Below, in pieces: positions 12,527-21,699 of a DNA stretch of 64,000 nucleotides; positions within the stretch are counted from its first letter, which is position 1, and each line of letters opens with the position of its first letter. Both the position numbers and the translations under genes were made by a program. The notes beneath the pieces were generated by a model. It was not told where the DNA came from and ran no database searches. It worked only from the letters and a program-made list of their open reading frames with translations. Location: contig JAQPZY010001621.1 in the NCBI GenBank assembly GCA_029931535.1, positions 1,488,001 through 1,552,000 of the forward strand. Direction: 5' to 3'. The DNA comes from Margaritifera margaritifera. Lineage: Eukaryota > Mollusca > Bivalvia > Unionida > Margaritiferidae.

Positions 12527-14312
12527 CCGTAAATACTCGCTTATAAGTCGACGTTTTTTTTACTTAGAATTTGACTCATACAGAGTAGGGGTCGTCTTAT
12601 AAGCGAGACATTAAAAAAATAAAAAAATCTTGGGGTAATGTTGGATACTCTAGATGTTTGCAGTACATAAAAATACTGTCAATTCATATATTTTTACGTT
12701 TTTATGCCACTATTCCTATGCAGTAATGCATATATGGTATGCACTGTGTTTATCCGTTTCATGACGGTATTCATTACACAATACATGTATCTACAGTTAT
12801 TTGGATTTTATTAATTTGAAAATATTACCGGTAAATTAAATACTACCTACCGCAAAATGAAGTGTCCGTCAATGTTTACCGTGGGTGTTTACTAGTAAGT
12901 ATATTGCCTCCATTTTCGTGCAAGTCCGAACAACCTGTATTTGTATTAATATTTGTGTTTTGCTATATAAAGACTGTGCTTGATGCAATAAAAGTTTTGA
13001 TTTCATTTTGTATTTTCCTTTTCCACAAGTCAGATTTAATTCCCAAGTGATATTTCCCAAGTTATCTGCCATTGCACGTGGGCCGATAAGCCTTTGTCTT
13101 GTAAAGGGACTCACTTTGTTTTCAAGTTGACAATCCTTTTGATCGAGCCGCCAATCTATACTTGTTCAGTGCCACAACTTCAACTACAACTTCCTGTGCA
13201 TATACTTTGACCTTAATCCCTTTGCTTGTAAACACACCACACTCTTTGTTTTCCCATGTGACAACCCTTTGATCAAGCCGCGAGTTGAGTGCCAAGTAAC
13301 AGAGGGAGGCTATTTGAACTCCCTGTGATCTTGCCGCACAATTGACATGTGTTTAGTTGCAGCCTTTAATAGATTTTTGACTTTATGATCAAAGTGTTAC
13401 TCACAGAGCCCAAGCTCAGTCTTTGCATAAGCACCCGCATATGACAGTAAAGCCGAAAATCGGAGTCGGACGAGATTTACGATGACTAGACGACGACGAT
13501 TTACAATGACTAGACGATGATGTAGGATTTCAGAACTTTATCAGACAATGAGGATTAATTCTTGGACTTTGTACCAGATGACATTGGATAGTGACATTTA
13601 TAGGATACTGTGAATCACAGAAAAGTGGACTTAACTTTCATTGTTTTTTTGCACGACGTGTGGAATTAATATATTACTGGATATTGTGAATCGGATCATT
13701 CTGAACTTCTATTTTTATACTGGTATGTGACCTATAATTGAATTCGTGGATTTATCATATAAATAGATTCGGAGTCGGACGATGTTTACGATGACGAGAT
13801 GACATTGGAGGAATTTATTACTTTATTTGGTAACTCTGATGATGAGGATGAATTCTTGGGCTTTGAAACCAGAGGACATTAGACAGTGACATTTATAGGA
13901 TACCAATTTTATACCTGTATGTGACCTATAATCCAATTCATGGATTTATCATATAAATGGATTAAAACTGTTAAGCTATATGGATTTCATTACACGAAGA
14001 TGGACAAAATGTAAGTTGTAAATTTATTTGTACATATTCAGCTCAATAATACAATTGTATTTATTCTACATTGGTTTTTGTTTTTATTTGTCCTATCTAT
14101 CTATATGTCTATCTATCTATCCAGTTTGGCTCGTTTATTTTTCCTAAGTGCAGCTCTGACTCAGTGATGACATGTCACCCCTTGCAGACGGATTTAATTT
14201 GCAAAAAAACACCTCGACTTATAGGACGGTCATAGCTGAATTGGCTTTTTGCAGCCAAGAAAGGGGGGGGGTAGACTTATAGTCGAGTCGACTTATAATC
14301 GAGTATATACGG
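12527..14312. mobile_element. 1.79-kb TA-inserting DNA transposon in the left TIR
   Basis: Ends are inverted repeats CCGTAWATACTCGMTTATAA, flanked by TA at 12525-12526 and 14313-14314. The same terminal family occurs at 61114-61330 and from 63832. The interior has imperfect internal repeats (for example about 13570-13760 versus 13870-13970, sharing GTGACCTATAATNSAATTC) and several GAGTCGGACGA boxes, but no transposase, so it is non-autonomous. It splits the outer element's TIR after its first four bases. Confidence 0.8.
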
Positions 14313-14314
14313 TA

Positions 14315-14490
14315 GTTATATGAGCCTATCTGGGGCATAAGGGGAATTAACATTACGCCGTAGGTTTATATTAGGAGCCCCTCTGGGGCATAATGGGAAT
14401 TTAACATAAGATGAGCCTCTCTGGGGCATAAGGGGATTTTAACGTAGAATGAGCCATTATGGGGACTGGGACATAAGGCGAATTTAACAC
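14315..14490. repeat. left TIR of the outer element
   Basis: Built of about 37-bp units, CTCTGGGGCATAAGGGGAAT followed by a TTAACATAGGATGAGCC-type half. It is inverted relative to 38690-38937. Confidence 0.8.
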
Positions 14491-14599
14491 AGGATTATAA
14501 GTAACATCTCTTCACTTGTCTTCTTCTTCTCACATCTTGCTTGAATTGTATTGAGAACATGTGAAATAATGGGATAATGCACTTGTATATATATTCTAG

Positions 14600-14740
14600 G
14601 AGCGGATTGAAACGGATTGAAATATTACACCAATCAAAACGTACGCTGCAAAACTCAGTTAGAACGTGTGGTTTCTTTTCCAATCAGAAGAGAACGGACG
14701 CGTGAAGTCACTTTTAATATGGAAGCACACCAGCGTTCCT
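14600..14740 (+). promoter_or_regulatory. decayed promoter of coiled-coil gene copy A
   Basis: Aligns with 16380-16510 of the inner element. Two CCAAT boxes (ACCAATC near 14630, TCCAATC near 14679) remain. The CRE and TATA of the inner copy are degraded here (GTGAAGTCACTTTTAATATGG). Confidence 0.5.
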
Positions 14741-14767
14741 ATGGTTTACCATACCTACGGCTGAAAC

Positions 14768-15450
14768 AATGAAGACAATGTATTGGGGTGCAAATGTTGC
14801 GGATACATCGTATACTCAGAGCGAGAGTGCTATGACTACGATTACTACTGCAGATGTAAGCAGTATTCTTCTTCCAGAAGAGGATGACGGATGACTTCAA
14901 TTTAGCTTTGGCTGGTTTCCTGTCCTCTACGCAAGAATTTTTGCCTGCAACGGTAGTACTACCTTCACCTTCTACTCTATCGCTACCATTGGTGGATAAT
15001 TTCAGAATGAAACAAAAGGAAGAATTGGAGAGTTTTCTGAAAGGACAGAAAGAAGCAGAAGAAGCATTTGTTCAACAACAGCAAGAAGAAGAAAAACGAA
15101 AGCGTGAAGAAGAAGAAGAAGAGAAGAAGAAAACTTTGAATTGTGAATGGCAGAAGGAAAGGAGTGAACACAAAACGGTAAGTTTGTTACAAGCCATTTT
15201 GGCAGAGTTAAAGCATCTGAGACAAAAATGTATCAGACTTCTTTAGCTCAACCCAAGAGAAATAGACCATCATGATCCAAGACTTCTAACAACCGTCAAA
15301 TCACTACATCCACTCTCACCGCCACAGATATTCCAGCCCCAGAAGCAGAAGTTACTACTACTACCAAAGCAGCGTCAGTGACAGCAGGAGGAGTAGGAGT
15401 TAAAGCTGATGATGTCAAGAACCTAAGTTTTTTTTGTTTTTTGTTTTTTG
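14768..15450 (+). pseudogene. coiled-coil MYWG-family gene, outer-element copy
   Basis: ATG 14768 begins a peptide containing MYWGANVADT, stopped by TGA at 14891-14893. The homologous frame then continues from 14884 for 120 residues with an acidic/proline-serine start, a Glu/Lys-rich coiled coil (about residues 40-90) and a leucine-rich AILAELKHLRQK segment, ending at TAG 15244. The paralogue at 16540-17131 has the same layout and a further basic tail, whose remains are visible here to about 15410. The gene is followed by a degenerate histone-type stem-loop at 15471. Function is unknown; the coiled coil suggests an oligomeric structural or scaffold role. At least two disabling changes are visible. 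Confidence 0.6.
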
Positions 15451-15470
15451 TGATTAAATAAAACGGCAAT

Positions 15471-15510
15471 GGTCTTTTTTAGGGCCACCTATATATCTTA
15501 CAAAAGAGAT
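15471..15510 (+). terminator. degenerate histone-type 3' stem-loop (outer copy)
   Basis: GGTCTTTTTTAGGGCC (15471-15486) can still pair as six base pairs with G-U wobbles. It is followed by ACCT and a purine-rich CAAAAGAGAT at 15501-15510. It corresponds to the intact signal at 17169 after the paralogous gene. Confidence 0.65.
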
Positions 15511-15673
15511 ACTACTCAATGATTGCCAAATCAAGTAAAGCTTAAATCCCTTCCCATGATATCACGTGTGAGTGTGTTTAAGTATCTTATCCATACTGCA
15601 AGAAAACAAATCAAGGCAAAGAGATACTTACGTTTCTTTTTCTTTGGCATATTCTCTTTGAATAAGAATCACA

Positions 15674-15763
15674 ATGAAATTTCATAACACATCACAAAAG
15701 TCAATTTTCTTCTTTCTTTCCTTCACTGCCTGTCTCTATTTCTTAATGTATTCGTTGGTATGG
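15674..15763 (+). other. hydrophobic short frame, outer element
   Basis: An ATG-started frame encodes a Phe/Leu-rich, signal-peptide-like stretch (SIFFFLSFTACLYFLM) up to the inner-element insertion. The duplicated region of the inner element has an analogous short frame at 17364 (also hydrophobic, stopped after about 21 codons). Whether either is translated is unknown. Confidence 0.3.
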
Positions 15764-15769
15764 ATTCTT

Positions 15770-16049
15770 AGTAGTTGTATGTGGGTATTGGGGTACTGGT
15801 GGGCCTCTCTGGGTACCAACGGGAATTTAGCATTGTGGGGCACTCTGGGTACCAACGGGAATTTAGCATTGTGGGGCACTTGGGATACCAACGGGAATTT
15901 AAAATGGCGGCGGCAGTCTGGGTAACAACGGGAATTTAGCATTGGGGGGCACTTGAGGTACCAACGGAAAAAGAAAAAACAGAGGGTATATAAGCAATGA
16001 TGGAAAAAATTAATCTTTTCTTGAAAAATGGGTGGCCCTGAAAAGGGCC
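15770..16049. repeat. left TIR of the inner element
   Basis: Contains about five tandem 36-bp units, each with GGTACCAACGGGAATTTAGC, then AGAGGGTATATAAGC, and ends inward exactly at a histone-type stem-loop on the minus strand. Confidence 0.9.
16014..16049 (-). terminator. histone-type 3' stem-loop, minus strand
   Basis: Minus-strand GGCCCTTTTCAGGGCC (16049-16034), then ACCCA (16033-16029), then CAAGAAAAGA (16023-16014). This is a perfect match to the metazoan histone stem-loop plus downstream element. It lies in the TIR and serves the leftward gene at 16073-16291. Confidence 0.85.
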
Positions 16050-16069
16050 GTTGTTTTTTTTTCTTTGGT

Positions 16070-16302
16070 TTAACATATACATCTCCTGGAGGGTTGTCTT
16101 CTTTTTCGGAGACTTCTACGAACTTCCGGACCGTACATCAAGACACGCTTTAAACATCCTTGTCGTTCAATATAGATGCGACGTTTCCAGATGGCGGTCT
16201 CTGTGATTTTAGTAATAGAACATGAGGCTTTTACATACATGGGGAATGCTGGGTTAAACAACATCCCCGAGATGATAGTCGATGATTCCACACTTGTCTA
16301 CA
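16070..16302 (-). pseudogene. small basic protein gene next to left TIR
   Basis: The minus-strand frame is open from 16302 to TAA 16072-16070 (ending 21 bp before the stem-loop). Its last 25 residues are strongly basic (EVRRSLRKRRQPSRRCIC). There is no ATG at the start of the open stretch. A poly-A run at about 16303-16312, with open sequence in another frame just upstream (KKDVDKCGIIDYH), points to a frameshift near the 5' end. A divergent TATATATA near 16369 could serve this gene. The basic C-terminus suggests DNA or RNA binding. I see no core-histone signature despite the histone-like 3' end. Family unknown. Confidence 0.5.
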
Positions 16303-16450
16303 TCTTTTTTTTTTCTTGGAGTGGTCTTGGAGAATAAAACCGGTGAAGCTCTACGAGACAAGCGGTCGTATATATACCTTATGAGTGGATTGAAATGGAT
16401 CGAAATTAACTACCAATCCAAACACGCGTTAGAAGCGGGTCGGTTTTTCT

Positions 16451-16496
16451 TCCAATGGGAAGAGAGTATGGGTGTGACGTCATTTGGGGTATAAAG
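16451..16496 (+). promoter_or_regulatory. CCAAT-CRE-TATA promoter of coiled-coil gene
   Basis: CCAAT (TCCAATGGG, about 16451), a perfect CRE TGACGTCA (16475-16482) and TATA (GTATAAAG, 16489-16496) lie in order about 44-90 bp before the ATG. This is a complete compact RNA polymerase II promoter of early-viral style, duplicated in decayed form near 14600-14740. Confidence 0.7.
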
Positions 16497-16539
16497 ACAT
16501 CACAGCGTTCGTAGGGATTTAACTTTTTGGACAGCCTAA

Positions 16540-17131
16540 ATGGAGACTACCAAGACTAGTATGTATTGGGGTGAGCCTGCAACGAATGGTGTGTTGAACT
16601 TCCAACCGGAAGATTTTAATTTAGATTTTCTGTCTCAAGAATCTGAGCCTGAAATCACTACGACTGCTGCTGCTGTACCACTTCCCTCTTTGCTGCCTGC
16701 CCTGGATGATTTTAAAAAGAAGCAACAAGAAGAAATTAAATTTTTTTTTACAGCGACAGAGAGAAGCGGAAGAAGTGTTTCTTCAACAAGAAGAGGAAAG
16801 GAGAAAACGAGAAGAAGAAATAAGAAAGTTAGAAGAGGAGAAGAGTGAAGCACAGAAAGAAGAGAGCGAGGAAGATAAAACGGTGAGTCTACTACTCCAA
16901 GACATTTTACGTGAGTTAAAGCATCTAAGAAAGTTATATGAATATTCTTTAACTCAACCCAAGAGAAAAAGACCATCACGAGCCAAACATACGAAACCCA
17001 TCACTACTGAGATGCTACCACCACCACCACCACCATTCACTACTACTACCACCACCAAAGCAGCAGCAGGAATTGGACTGGGTCGTGGAAAAGGATTACG
17101 ACAGTTGAAGCTCATCATGTCAACTCCATAA
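16540..17131 (+). pseudogene. coiled-coil MYWG-family gene, inner copy (frameshifted)
   Basis: ATG 16540 starts a protein with MYWGEPATNG, an acidic stretch (EDFNLDFLSQESEPE) and a Ser/Pro/Ala-rich segment. At the run of T near 16741 the frame breaks; the homologous frame continues from 16706 as a Glu/Arg/Lys coiled coil, a leucine segment (LQDILRELKHLRKLYEYSL), a poly-proline stretch and a Gly/Arg/Lys tail (GIGLGRGKGLRQLK), ending at TAA 17129. A one-base slip in the T tract would explain the break. The gene has its own CCAAT/CRE/TATA promoter and an intact histone-type signal 38 bp after the stop. Its paralogue is at 14768. The function is unknown; it may be structural. Confidence 0.65.
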
Positions 17132-17168
17132 GTTTGTTTTAACAAAACAAACAAACAAACACCCCAAC

Positions 17169-17207
17169 GGTCCTTTTTAGGGCCACCCAGATCTCTAGAA
17201 AAGATGA
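17169..17207 (+). terminator. histone-type 3' stem-loop
   Basis: GGTCCTTTTTAGGGCC (17169-17184), ACCCA (17185-17189), then a purine-rich TAGAAAAGATGA (17196-17207). Confidence 0.85.
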
Positions 17208-17397
17208 TCATTTCAATTTTGCCAAAAACTCAAGTAAAACTTTAAATCCCATTCCTTGGTTTTTTGTGTAAGAGTGCGTGAGTGCGTGCATCCATACTCT
17301 AAAATAACAACACAAAGACACTTACTTTTTTCCATTCTGTTCTATTCTCATTTTTTTTTTACAATGAACATCACACCACACTCCAAAAAAAAGTTCA

Positions 17398-17742
17398 TTG
17401 TTCACTGTCTGCTGTCTCTCTTGTTCTAACTTTGGCGACGCCCAGAAAAATTACTTGCGATCTTACTTGAGCCTGTTTGAAGCCACAGGACAGTTAGGCA
17501 CCAACACCAGCCACGGTATTTCGTACGACGATTATGCAGGAGGGTATGCGTTGTGGGGATTTGATTTCACTCCTGACCAAGGCAGCGACGAAGGACATTT
17601 CCACCCTATAAAATCAGGCCCACTTCGTGTGGAACTTCAGTTTAAAGATCCTCTACCCGACACGGTGGACGTCGTATTGTATGCAGAATTTGATAATACT
17701 CTAGAGATCAACAGTTTGAGAGAAGCGATTCTAGACTATTAG
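17398..17742 (+). pseudogene. capsid-like protein, C-terminal remnant
   Basis: The frame lacks an ATG, and family-like sequence begins near 17450 (NYLRSYLSLFEATG), continues with DDYAGGYALWGFDFTPD, and ends VVLYAEFDNTLEINS then a terminal DY before TAG. I recognise this as the C-terminal part of the uncharacterised F54H12.2-like family abundant in invertebrate virus-like elements, inferred to be jelly-roll capsid proteins. Only about 100 of an expected 400 or more residues remain; the N-terminal part was replaced at the junction with the duplicated coiled-coil region. It is followed 15 bp later by the next gene, so the three genes 17398-18865 form a tight same-strand cluster. Confidence 0.6.
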
Positions 17743-17757
17743 AAGAAAAGAAAAAAG

Positions 17758-18315
17758 ATGCAACACGTAGAAGAAGAACCTATGGAGATAGATAATGAAG
17801 AGGGATTTTGTGAAGCACAACAGTCACAAACTATCACGGATGATGACGAAGTCATTCATTCAGAACTTCCAAAAGAAGAAAAAAATACTGTTCCCGAGTT
17901 TGTTGGATTTATTTCTAGATGGCCTGAACAAGAAAAACATTTAGTCTCCTGTTATGCTAAGGAATTGACTGAAAGAATTAACAGCCTGACCCGAGAACAT
18001 TGTCATGGATGTCAAATTGATCATCCCAGTCAGAAACAACACGACCAATGTTTGATGATGACGGGCGAAGAAAAATTGGATGAATATTTGGAAGAGGCCT
18101 GGTCTCAGATCTCGGAAGAAAAGGTGTTGAGACAATGGTATAAAGACTTGCAGGATTCTTTTTCACCTCCACTCACTCCTCTGGAGATCCATCGCATCGA
18201 AGCTCTCATTCAACAGTGTACAGAAACTATCCGCCGTGAATATTCGTGGAATTACTTGACAAATCCATTCAAATTTAAAGTCAAGTGTGAATTGATGACT
18301 TATCATTTCCTGTGA
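17758..18315 (+). CDS. conserved CxGC..DHPSQ protein of virus-like elements
   Basis: The intact frame from ATG 17758 gives 185 residues. An acidic N-terminus (MQHVEEEPMEIDNEEGF) precedes a core with REHCHGCQIDHPSQKQHDQC near residues 79-98, whose Cys/His spacing suggests metal binding, then a Glu/Leu-rich helical region and a C-terminal helix. I recall the same motif in invertebrate genes linked to F54H12.2-like capsid genes, but no function is established to my knowledge. It sits between the capsid remnant (15 bp upstream) and the protease (7 bp downstream), implying virion morphogenesis or regulation. No frame damage is visible, unusual here. Confidence 0.7.
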   Translation: MQHVEEEPMEIDNEEGFCEAQQSQTITDDDEVIHSELPKEEKNTVPEFVGFISRWPEQEKHLVSCYAKELTERINSLTREHCHGCQIDHPSQKQHDQCLMMTGEEKLDEYLEEAWSQISEEKVLRQWYKDLQDSFSPPLTPLEIHRIEALIQQCTETIRREYSWNYLTNPFKFKVKCELMTYHFL

Positions 18316-18322
18316 GAAAACA

Positions 18323-18865
18323 ATGGATACCAGGGAACTTCATTACCTGTTGACTCGCAGTTCCTACACTTCTTCTTGGAATCCTGTGGTGTGTGCTAAA
18401 GATGAACTACCTCATCACAAACCTAAAGACGTTCATGCCTATGTCATCAATACCGACGACAGTCATCGAGCAGGAACCCATTGGGTAGCCGTGTACTTTC
18501 CCAACGATCACAGTGGTGGTGGTGTGGAATATTTTGATTCTTATGGATTACCTCCTTTGGAAGACGACATCATCGACTTTATGAGAAGAAATGCCGTTTC
18601 CACTCGATTCAATAATGCCCGATTACAAGGATCGGATTCAATGGCGTGTGGACAATATTGTGTACATTTTCTTCATCAACGCAGTCTCTGATATTCCTTA
18701 GAACATTTAGTGACTTGTTTTGATAGAGACTATGCTCGAAACGATGCTAAAGTAGAATGATGGTTTTGTGAACGTTATGGTTATCTCTTGTCTTTAGCTC
18801 AGAAACGTAGTGTGCATCAGAATGATGTAGATGTAGAAAAGTGGAAGTTTAGTTTGCCTTCCTAA
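18323..18865 (+). pseudogene. adenain-like cysteine protease (inner element)
   Basis: The ATG at 18323 opens 122 codons with the adenovirus-type protease layout: the His region GTHWVAVYFPND (His near residue 53), the Asp-containing YFDSYGLPP near 72-80, and the Cys motif MACGQYCVHFLHQ near 108-120. The family cleaves capsid precursors during virion maturation. TGA at 18689 cuts the frame just after the Cys helix. In-frame sequence resumes (YSLEHLVTCFDRDYA) to another TGA at 18758, then runs to TAA 18863, so the usual C-terminal tail is present but separated by two stops. A truncated product would still hold His, Asp and Cys. A second, unrelated-looking protease lies at 36120-36560. Confidence 0.8.
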
Positions 18866-19104
18866 CGTTGTCAACCCTGTAAATACGTTCCTGTTTAATA
18901 TCTTGTTGATTGTTAGTTTGAATTTTTATGTTAGAGAAGCTTCTTCTTGTTCATTAAAAAACGTTGATTTTTTTTTTTTAAAATGGTGTTGTGTGTTTTT
19001 TTTTATTGAATTTGAAAAACAAAATGAATAGGCTCTATCTATCTCTTTCTATCGATCTGAAGTCACCACCTCTATCCATTTTCTCACTCTCGATCTGAAC
19101 CCCA
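18866..19104 (+). other. 3' region of the protease cluster
   Basis: ATTAAA at 18953-18958 could be a poly(A) signal for the capsid-protease cluster. No histone-type stem-loop is present, in contrast to the small genes. The rest is T-rich spacer. Confidence 0.35.
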
Positions 19105-19164
19105 TGTTTTCCATCGCGTCCGCGCTTCAAGCATATAAAGCGGTGCGTTGGCCAGTGTAGTCAC
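19105..19164 (+). promoter_or_regulatory. shared promoter module, gene at 20020
   Basis: TGTTTTCCATCGCGTCCGCG then CTT, and TATA CATATAAAG at 19132-19140, followed about 20 bp later by AGTGTAGTCAC (19154-19164), the presumed initiator. The module matches 20936-20970 and 23119-23156. An 804-bp insertion now separates it from its gene. Confidence 0.7.
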
Positions 19165-19968
19165 CCCACGTAAATCAAATGCATAAGGTGGTTACAAGAT
19201 ATAACCATCAGGCCCAAACTGCATAGCGCGGTTACCAAAAATCTGAAACGTTATTAATATTAAGTAGGATAACTAGAACGAAAATCAAAGACTAAGAGAT
19301 AAACCAAATAATCAATATAAGGTGGTTCTAAATCCTGGACCATCAGGCCCAGCTACACAAAGTGGCAACTGTTCAAAAATTTTATTTTTTATTTTTTATT
19401 TTTTTTTTCTTCTCTCTCCCTATCTCTATTCACTAACCTACAAACACAGCCAAATGGTACAAACACAAGCTTCAAAATTGTTATATGTCAAAAATACTTT
19501 CGTCTTTTGGACAAATTATCAAAATTACTAAATATTAAATAATCCTGGATCAGCCGGAGCCAACTGTGACGCAACGACGCAGCCAGCCGACCCTTGCCGC
19601 CTTTTCCTCGCCCTGACAGAGTCAACACAACAAATAAGTAATCCTGTAAACATTGTGGTACTATTCCTATGAACAGGATAATAAACAATCAAATCGTAGA
19701 ATTTAAATACACGCACCCCTCCAGATCGCTCGTTCAATGAATCCCCATAGCGGGGAAATCATGTAGCGATGGAGCGGTGCGAAAATAGCGTCTATATACG
19801 CACCATTCCGTCTAGTGGGCCATAGCTCTGTAACCCACTGGACGATAATAATAAGTGTGCACAGCACACAGTTTAATCCCTCATTGCGTGTTCCGCACGC
19901 AATGGGGGTAAAAAGTCGTACATGCCCGAATGGGCGAACACGACTAAAATCCAATTATCATCATCATC
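19165..19968 (+). mobile_element. structured retroposon-like insertion 1
   Basis: Flanked by the 11-bp direct repeat AGTGTAGTCAC (19154-19164 and 19969-19979), with a simple-repeat tail ATTATCATCATCATC at its right end. The first part holds two imperfect direct repeats (about 19184-19240 and 19318-19372, sharing ACCATCAGGCCCA). The last about 400 bp is homologous to the end of insertion 2 and rich in hairpins. There is no long ORF. Variable tails and short duplications suggest target-primed retroposition. Confidence 0.6.
19641..19945 (+). ncRNA. structured RNA-like region, copy 1
   Basis: Successive hairpins: ATCCTGT/ACAGGAT (19641/19673); a CTCCA..TGGAG arm enclosing CCCC ATAG CGGGG; GGTGCG/CGCACC; AGTGGG/CCCACT; GTGTGC ACA GCACAC; a stem in CATTGCGTGTTCCGCACGCAATG (named by positions 19882-19904); and AGTCGT ACAT GCCC GAAT GGGC GAAC ACGACT (19914-19945). 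The same order recurs in copy 2 with compensating base changes. Whether it acts as RNA or DNA is unknown. Confidence 0.6.
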
Positions 19969-20019
19969 AGTGTAGTCACTCTCGTTGACTCGTCAAGATC
20001 TCAACAACACTTCAAGAAG

Positions 20020-20424
20020 ATGGCAGCATCCAAGATAAGCAAACTGAACGAAGCTAAGGTGAACATGCAGAGGGTGAAGCATCATTTGATGGAGACCAAC
20101 CCTGAGAGAAAGACAATGAACTTCCTACAAATGGCTCATGATCTGGTGGAAGAAGTCATGAGGGAAGAAATCATCAGGGACAGAACGGAATGGGAGGAGA
20201 GACAAAGACTGCAGCAACAGCAGCAACAGCAAAGACAACAACAATAACAACAACAACAACTCTTGCAGTCCATGAAACTACCCAACGGAGAAGTCAGCTG
20301 TAAGATAGACTGCGATGAGTTTGCCTTCTCTTTTACCAGAAAGAGAGCTTGTCTTAAAGCCGTGAGACCCGTGGCTAAACGTGGCCGCCCTGCTGCGGCT
20401 GCCGCTACTGCTACTAGAAGTTAA
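20020..20424 (+). pseudogene. small gene with Q-rich linker and basic tail
   Basis: ATG 20020 starts 134 codons with one in-frame TAA at 20245-20247 inside a CAA/CAG run; a single base change would account for it. The N-terminal 75 residues look helical and charged (DLVEEVMREEIIRDRTEWEE), followed by a polyglutamine linker, then a segment (NGEVSCKIDCDEFAF) and a Lys/Arg/Ala-rich tail (VAKRGRPAAAAA). The stop at 20422 is followed 24 bp later by a perfect histone-type signal. The basic tail suggests nucleic-acid binding; family unknown. Its promoter lies 0.9 kb away because of insertion 1. Confidence 0.6.
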
Positions 20425-20448
20425 ACAATATAACTTCTCAACCCCAAC

Positions 20449-20484
20449 GGTCCTTTTCAGGGCCACCCATTAATCAAGAAAAGA
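20449..20484 (+). terminator. histone-type 3' stem-loop
   Basis: GGTCCTTTTCAGGGCC (20449-20464), ACCCA (20465-20469), and CAAGAAAAGA (20475-20484). Confidence 0.9.
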
Positions 20485-20519
20485 TTAATTTTCATATCAT
20501 TGCCTTATATATGTGTTTG

Positions 20520-20790
20520 TATGTGTGTGTCTTTGTCTTTACCCACTCCAAACAAAAAATTTCCTTTCCCAAAAAAATAAAGTTTGTATAGAGTGTGTGG
20601 TGTGTGTTTGATAAAAAAAAAATAAATGATGTGGTGTGTTTGATAAAAAATGTTAAAAAATGGATGGTATGTTTGTGGTGTGTGTTTGATTAAAAAATAA
20701 AAAATAAAAATAAAAAAGGTGGTGTGTTTGTGTTTGATAAAAAATAAAAAAGTTTTGTATGTAGGGTGTGTGTATCTGTTTTTTTTATCA
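20520..20790. repeat. GT-rich imperfect repeat spacer
   Basis: Irregular alternation of GTGTGTTTGATAAAAAA-type blocks; a similar shorter spacer occurs at 22919-23105. No gene. Confidence 0.7.
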
Positions 20791-20886
20791 AAAGTAGTTT
20801 CTTTTAGGTCCGCGCACTGGGTCTGTGTTTTTGGTAAGGGGTGATGGAGTGCAAAATCCGCGAAGCCTAGAATTACGTCATAGGGA

Positions 20887-20992
20887 TGACGTCAGACGCG
20901 GGATAGTGTGAGTAATGTTTTTTTAGGTGTAAGGGATGTTTTCCTTCACGTCCGCGCTTAAAGTATATTAAAACAACGCCTTCCCTAGTCGA
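20887..20992 (+). promoter_or_regulatory. CRE plus shared TATA module, gene at 22566
   Basis: A perfect CRE TGACGTCA at 20887-20894, the module TTCCTTCACGTCCGCGCTT (20941-20959), TATA GTATATTA (20963-20970) and the presumed initiator CTAGTCGA (20985-20992). A 1.5-kb insertion follows directly. Confidence 0.7.
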
Positions 20993-21699
20993 ACAAGGGG
21001 AAAATATCTCAACCTAGCAACGCTTCCACTCCAAAAACGGCACCCCAGATTAGGGAAAAAGAAAAAGAGCCGGAACGGATAATAGTTGAAGCCAGCAAAC
21101 CCCAACCACCCCTTCAGGCACCAAAAAGTCAAAGACAACAACAACAACAACTGAAGCAACAGCAGCAACAACAGAAGCAACAACAACCAGAACAACATCA
21201 ACAATATCAGGAATACAAACATGAATATATCCGAAAGGGGCCCAGGAGCAAAAAAGATCTTATCCACGAAGCGGACCATTGGCTCATAAATCAATATGAA
21301 CCACACCATATTGTCCACCTTATGGAAGACTCAACAGGCCATTCAGCCCAAAGTTGCTACTTTGACTTTAGCACGGCCATAGATGTAGCCAAACAACTAA
21401 AATTAGGAGGAAAAATTTCGAAAAAACAGTTGCCTCAAATTCAAAATTCCAAAGAAAACATCAAAAAGATGGGACAAAGATTTGCAGAATGCCCCATCCC
21501 ACTGGCAATTTTGTTGGTAAACTGTACTATTGATATGTTTAAGATATCGGTTTCCCCTAATCAAGCTCTGGGCACCATTTTCTCAGCTAGTGGTGGCAGA
21601 CTTGATCGATCCTCCGGAAAAATGCAAGAACAGAGTAAGACGCAAGTTCGAGCCACCGGAAGATCTGAGGCCATACCTGCGACCGCCGGAAGACCTTGA
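20989..21699 (+). pseudogene. unidentified Q-rich ORF within insertion 2
   Basis: The frame is open from 20989 to TGA 21697, but the first ATG is at 21322, so either the start codon was lost or the 5' part is missing. The encoded protein has a Lys/Glu/Pro-rich start, a Gln-rich tract (about residues 47-75), then a more ordered region containing HEADHWLINQYEPHHIVHLM and SGKMQEQSKTQVRATG-like C-terminal sequence, possibly after a frameshift. I see no reverse-transcriptase or nuclease motif. If insertion 2 is a retroposon, this may be an accessory ORF or captured host sequence; no stem-loop follows it. Confidence 0.4.

Noticed and set aside
15736..15942. Repetitive ORF with FPLVPRVPHNAK-type repeats, and its twin at 23777-24112
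   Set aside because: These frames are translations of the 36-bp TIR tandem units, not genes.
16070..16302. Minus-strand basic ORF before a histone stem-loop could be a core histone
   Set aside because: Inspected against the H2A, H2B, H3 and H4 folds, no conserved motif appears in any frame; only the basic tail is shared.
18689..18760. In-frame TGA codons in the protease as a sign of stop-codon recoding
   Set aside because: Stops elsewhere in the elements include TAA and TAG as well as frameshifts, so ordinary decay explains them better.
19322..19737. Short ORFs on both strands within insertion 1
   Set aside because: They overlap the hairpin-rich region and show no conservation with the same positions of insertion 2.
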